A stretch of 64,000 nt of DNA, taken from the NCBI GenBank assembly GCA_049841135.1, contig JASGHK010000008.1, forward strand, positions 930,001 to 994,000, in the 5' to 3' direction. Below, piece after piece: positions 62,210 through 64,000 of the stretch. Within the stretch, counting starts at the first letter, position 1. Each line of letters starts with the position of its first letter. The translations under genes were made by a program, and so were the position numbers. The notes under the pieces are model-generated. The model was given only the letters and a program-made list of their open reading frames with translations. It made no database searches and was not told the origin of the DNA. The DNA is from JACRCT01 sp049841135. Lineage in GTDB: Bacteria; Myxococcota; Myxococcia; Myxococcales; UBA5297.

Positions 62210-64000
62210 CTAGCTCTCACCTCCACGGGCCGCAGCCCCAGCCGCTGCGACGGCCTGCGACTCCACCGGCACCCGGCTCATCCGCAGCCGCCAGATCTCG
62301 GGCAGCACGTCGACCACGGACTTCACCTTGGTGGCAGTCGCCCACCCCAGCTCGTAGTCGTCGACCTCCAGCAGCGAGGCCGGCGCCGAGCCGACCGGCG
62401 GCTCGAAGCGGAAGACCCGGGTGGTGGCGAGCGGGGCGTCGGGATCGAACGCATCCAGGCGGTTCTCGGCGCGCGCTGCCCTGAACTCCTCTCGCTCGCG
62501 GGCGCGCTGCTCGAGCAGCGCCCGCGGCATCGGGGCCGAGCCGTCGTGCACGCGCACCTGCACCAGGAGCGGCAGCTTGCCCAGCGACTGCCAGATGTGC
62601 AGGCCGTGCTCGCCCTCGAAGAAGTCGTAGGCGCACAGCCCGGAGATGCGGACCGCGAGCTCGTTGACGCTGTCGGCGCGCGAGAAGGACTTCTCGAGCG
62701 CCTCGGCATTGCCCTCGACCCAGCCGCCGTCGAACTTGCGCAGCGCGAACGCCTCGACCGTGCCGCGACCCTCCGAGTAGCGCTTGGCCAGGTTGCGGAT
62801 GAAGGCGAAGTCGTCCCAGACGTTCGAGCGCGCCGCGCCGAACCGGGCGATCTCCAGGGTCACCGTGTGCCGGGCGGGGTCGCTCGAGGCCGCGAGCGTG
62901 CGCCTCAAGAAGTAGAGCTCCGCCAGCGCGTCGAGGAGCTGCTCGCGGGTCACCCCCAGGCCCGCCTTCTGCAGCGCCCGCCGGTCGAGCATGCGGACGC
63001 GCTCGGGACCGGAGACGCTGTTGACCCGCTCGAGGATGCCGAAGTGCTCCGCTTCGTAGCGGTCGATCCTCGCCTCCTCCGGATCGGCGAGCAGCGCGTC
63101 CACCCGCGCCGCGAGCTCCACCGCGTGCTGCCGCACCAGCTCGAGGTCGTAGGCGCCCTCGCCCTTGCCCCGGCCGCCGGCCAGCTCCGCGAGGTGAGCT
63201 CGCATCCGCTCCGAGATGGCCTCCAGCTCGTGGCCCCGGAGCAACGTCTCCAGATTCCGCCCGCGCGTCCCGCAGCCGCACGGTGAGCTCGTCGATGCCT
63301 GCCTTGGTCGCGTCCTCGAGCGCCAGGTGCCCCGGCCGCGGGTCGCGCGTGACCAGCGCCTCGGCCTCCACCTTCAGCTCGTCCTGGTGCACGTAGACCT
63401 GGGCGCGCCGCATGGGCGCGGCCGGCGCGCGAACCAGCGCCTCCGCCAGCCGCCCGCCCACCCGCTCCTCGAGCCAGCGCTTGATGGAGCGTGCCCCCAT
63501 CCGCGCGTCGAAGGACTTGGCGACGGCGTGGCTGCGCACCTCGTCGGCGACGGTGACGAACACGTTGCGCGAGGCGAGCCCCGGGCGGGCCAAGAGCCGC
63601 GCCAGCTCCTTCTGCGCCACCTTCTGGGCGATCTCCTCGGTGAGCGGCCGGAAATGGACGATCCGATCGATGCGGTTGAAGAGCTCGGGCGGGAAGAAGT
63701 CGCGGACCGCCTTGTCGGAGTCGGCCCGCAGCTCCGCCGCGCCCTCCTCGCCGAAGCCCACCGCCTCGCGCGTGCGGGCGCCGAGGTTGGAGGTCATCAC
63801 CACCACCGCGTGGCGGAAGTCGGCGGTGTCGCCGTTGGCGTCGCTGAGCCGCCCGTCGTCCAGCAGCTGGAGCAGGAGGTGCAGCGCCGAGGGGTGCGCC
63901 TTCTCGATCTCGTCGAGGAGCACCACGCAGAACGGCTGGGCGCGCGCCGCGCGGATGAGCGTCCCCTCCGGGTCCCAGGCGTCGCCGCACAGCCGCGCAG
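62210..64000 (-). CDS. Hsp100-like AAA+ ATPase fused to release-factor-like domain (5' end outside window; frame broken at 63253-63257)
   Basis: The visible part begins inside D2 (ARLCGDAWDPEGTLI, then VVLLDEIEKAHPSA, VVMTSNLGAR, FPPELFNRIDRIVHF, KSFDARMGARSIKRWLEER). After D2 the frame shifts at GATTC (plus strand). Removing one base joins DARADLETLLRGHELEAISERM. The following 340 residues begin as a coiled coil and then resemble the core of class-I peptide release factors (ISGLCAYDFFEGEHGLHIW against GPYAYGYLKGEHGVHRL). The GGQ motif is absent. The GYVG pore loop is also absent. It ends 2 bases before the partner Hsp100 gene, so the two form an operon. Confidence 0.82.

Overview
The window is a high-GC, gene-dense bacterial chromosome segment that most resembles a Myxococcota (deltaproteobacterial) genome. 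This is inferred from the gene families present: a divergent pair of HRD-type Ser/Thr protein kinases with C-terminal membrane anchors, MopE-type (CNGVDDDCD) lipoproteins, a Cys-rich repeat lipoprotein, a DUF1844 protein, an oxidosqualene cyclase with the DCTAE motif and an XPB-Bax1 helicase-nuclease pair. No rRNA, tRNA or CRISPR array was seen.

Layout. 1-2649 (minus): a Bax1-like nuclease (cut by the window edge), an XPB-like helicase and a small Cys-rich protein. 2735-13304 (plus): a DUF362 protein, a DksA-type zinc-finger protein, a 2337-residue lipoprotein made of 19 immunoglobulin-like ASH/choice-of-anchor-D repeats, a DHH-like protein and a secreted protein. 13387-15625 (minus): a thiE / class-I glutamine amidotransferase / thiD operon with start-stop overlaps. 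15774-19075 (plus): a small protein, an HtrA-type protease, a DUF1844 protein and lpxC. 20162-22413: galK-galT. 22459-25501 (minus): a zinc-ribbon protein and a beta-helix lipoprotein. 25572-31665 (minus): a possible glycan-use operon of GH5 lipoprotein, outer-membrane porin, Na+/solute symporter, small membrane protein and cupin. 31731-37027: GT2 and GT39-like glycosyltransferases, a POT/MFS transporter and a short pyruvate-kinase-like protein. 37011-38843 (minus): a Fur regulator, a small zinc protein, a DUF6662-like outer-membrane protein and a c-type cytochrome. 39205-48384 (plus): the Cys-rich lipoprotein, two hypothetical proteins, oxidosqualene cyclase, hybrid-cluster protein (Hcp), a CBS protein and a second DUF362 protein. 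48388-51883: the two kinases. 52119-54803: the F0 part of ATP synthase (atpZ-atpI-atpB-atpE-atpF). 55080-57978: a PH-domain protein, a membrane protein and an M23 peptidase, bracketed by two inverted REP-like repeats. 58035-59863: an octamer microsatellite and an IS3-family element. 59877-64000 (minus): two Hsp100-like AAA+ ATPases, one carrying a release-factor-like domain.

At least ten genes contain apparent single-base frameshifts. Seven of these sit inside GAATC or GATTC pentamers. At six of them, removing one A or T restores both a GATC tetramer and the conserved frame. Sequencing or assembly error is therefore the most likely cause, and these genes are annotated as CDS spanning the shift.

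The most interesting candidates are the Hsp100/release-factor-like pair, the palindromic repeats between hcp and the CBS gene, Shine-Dalgarno-sequestering hairpins before several genes, and a recurrent extended -10 element lying almost on top of start codons.
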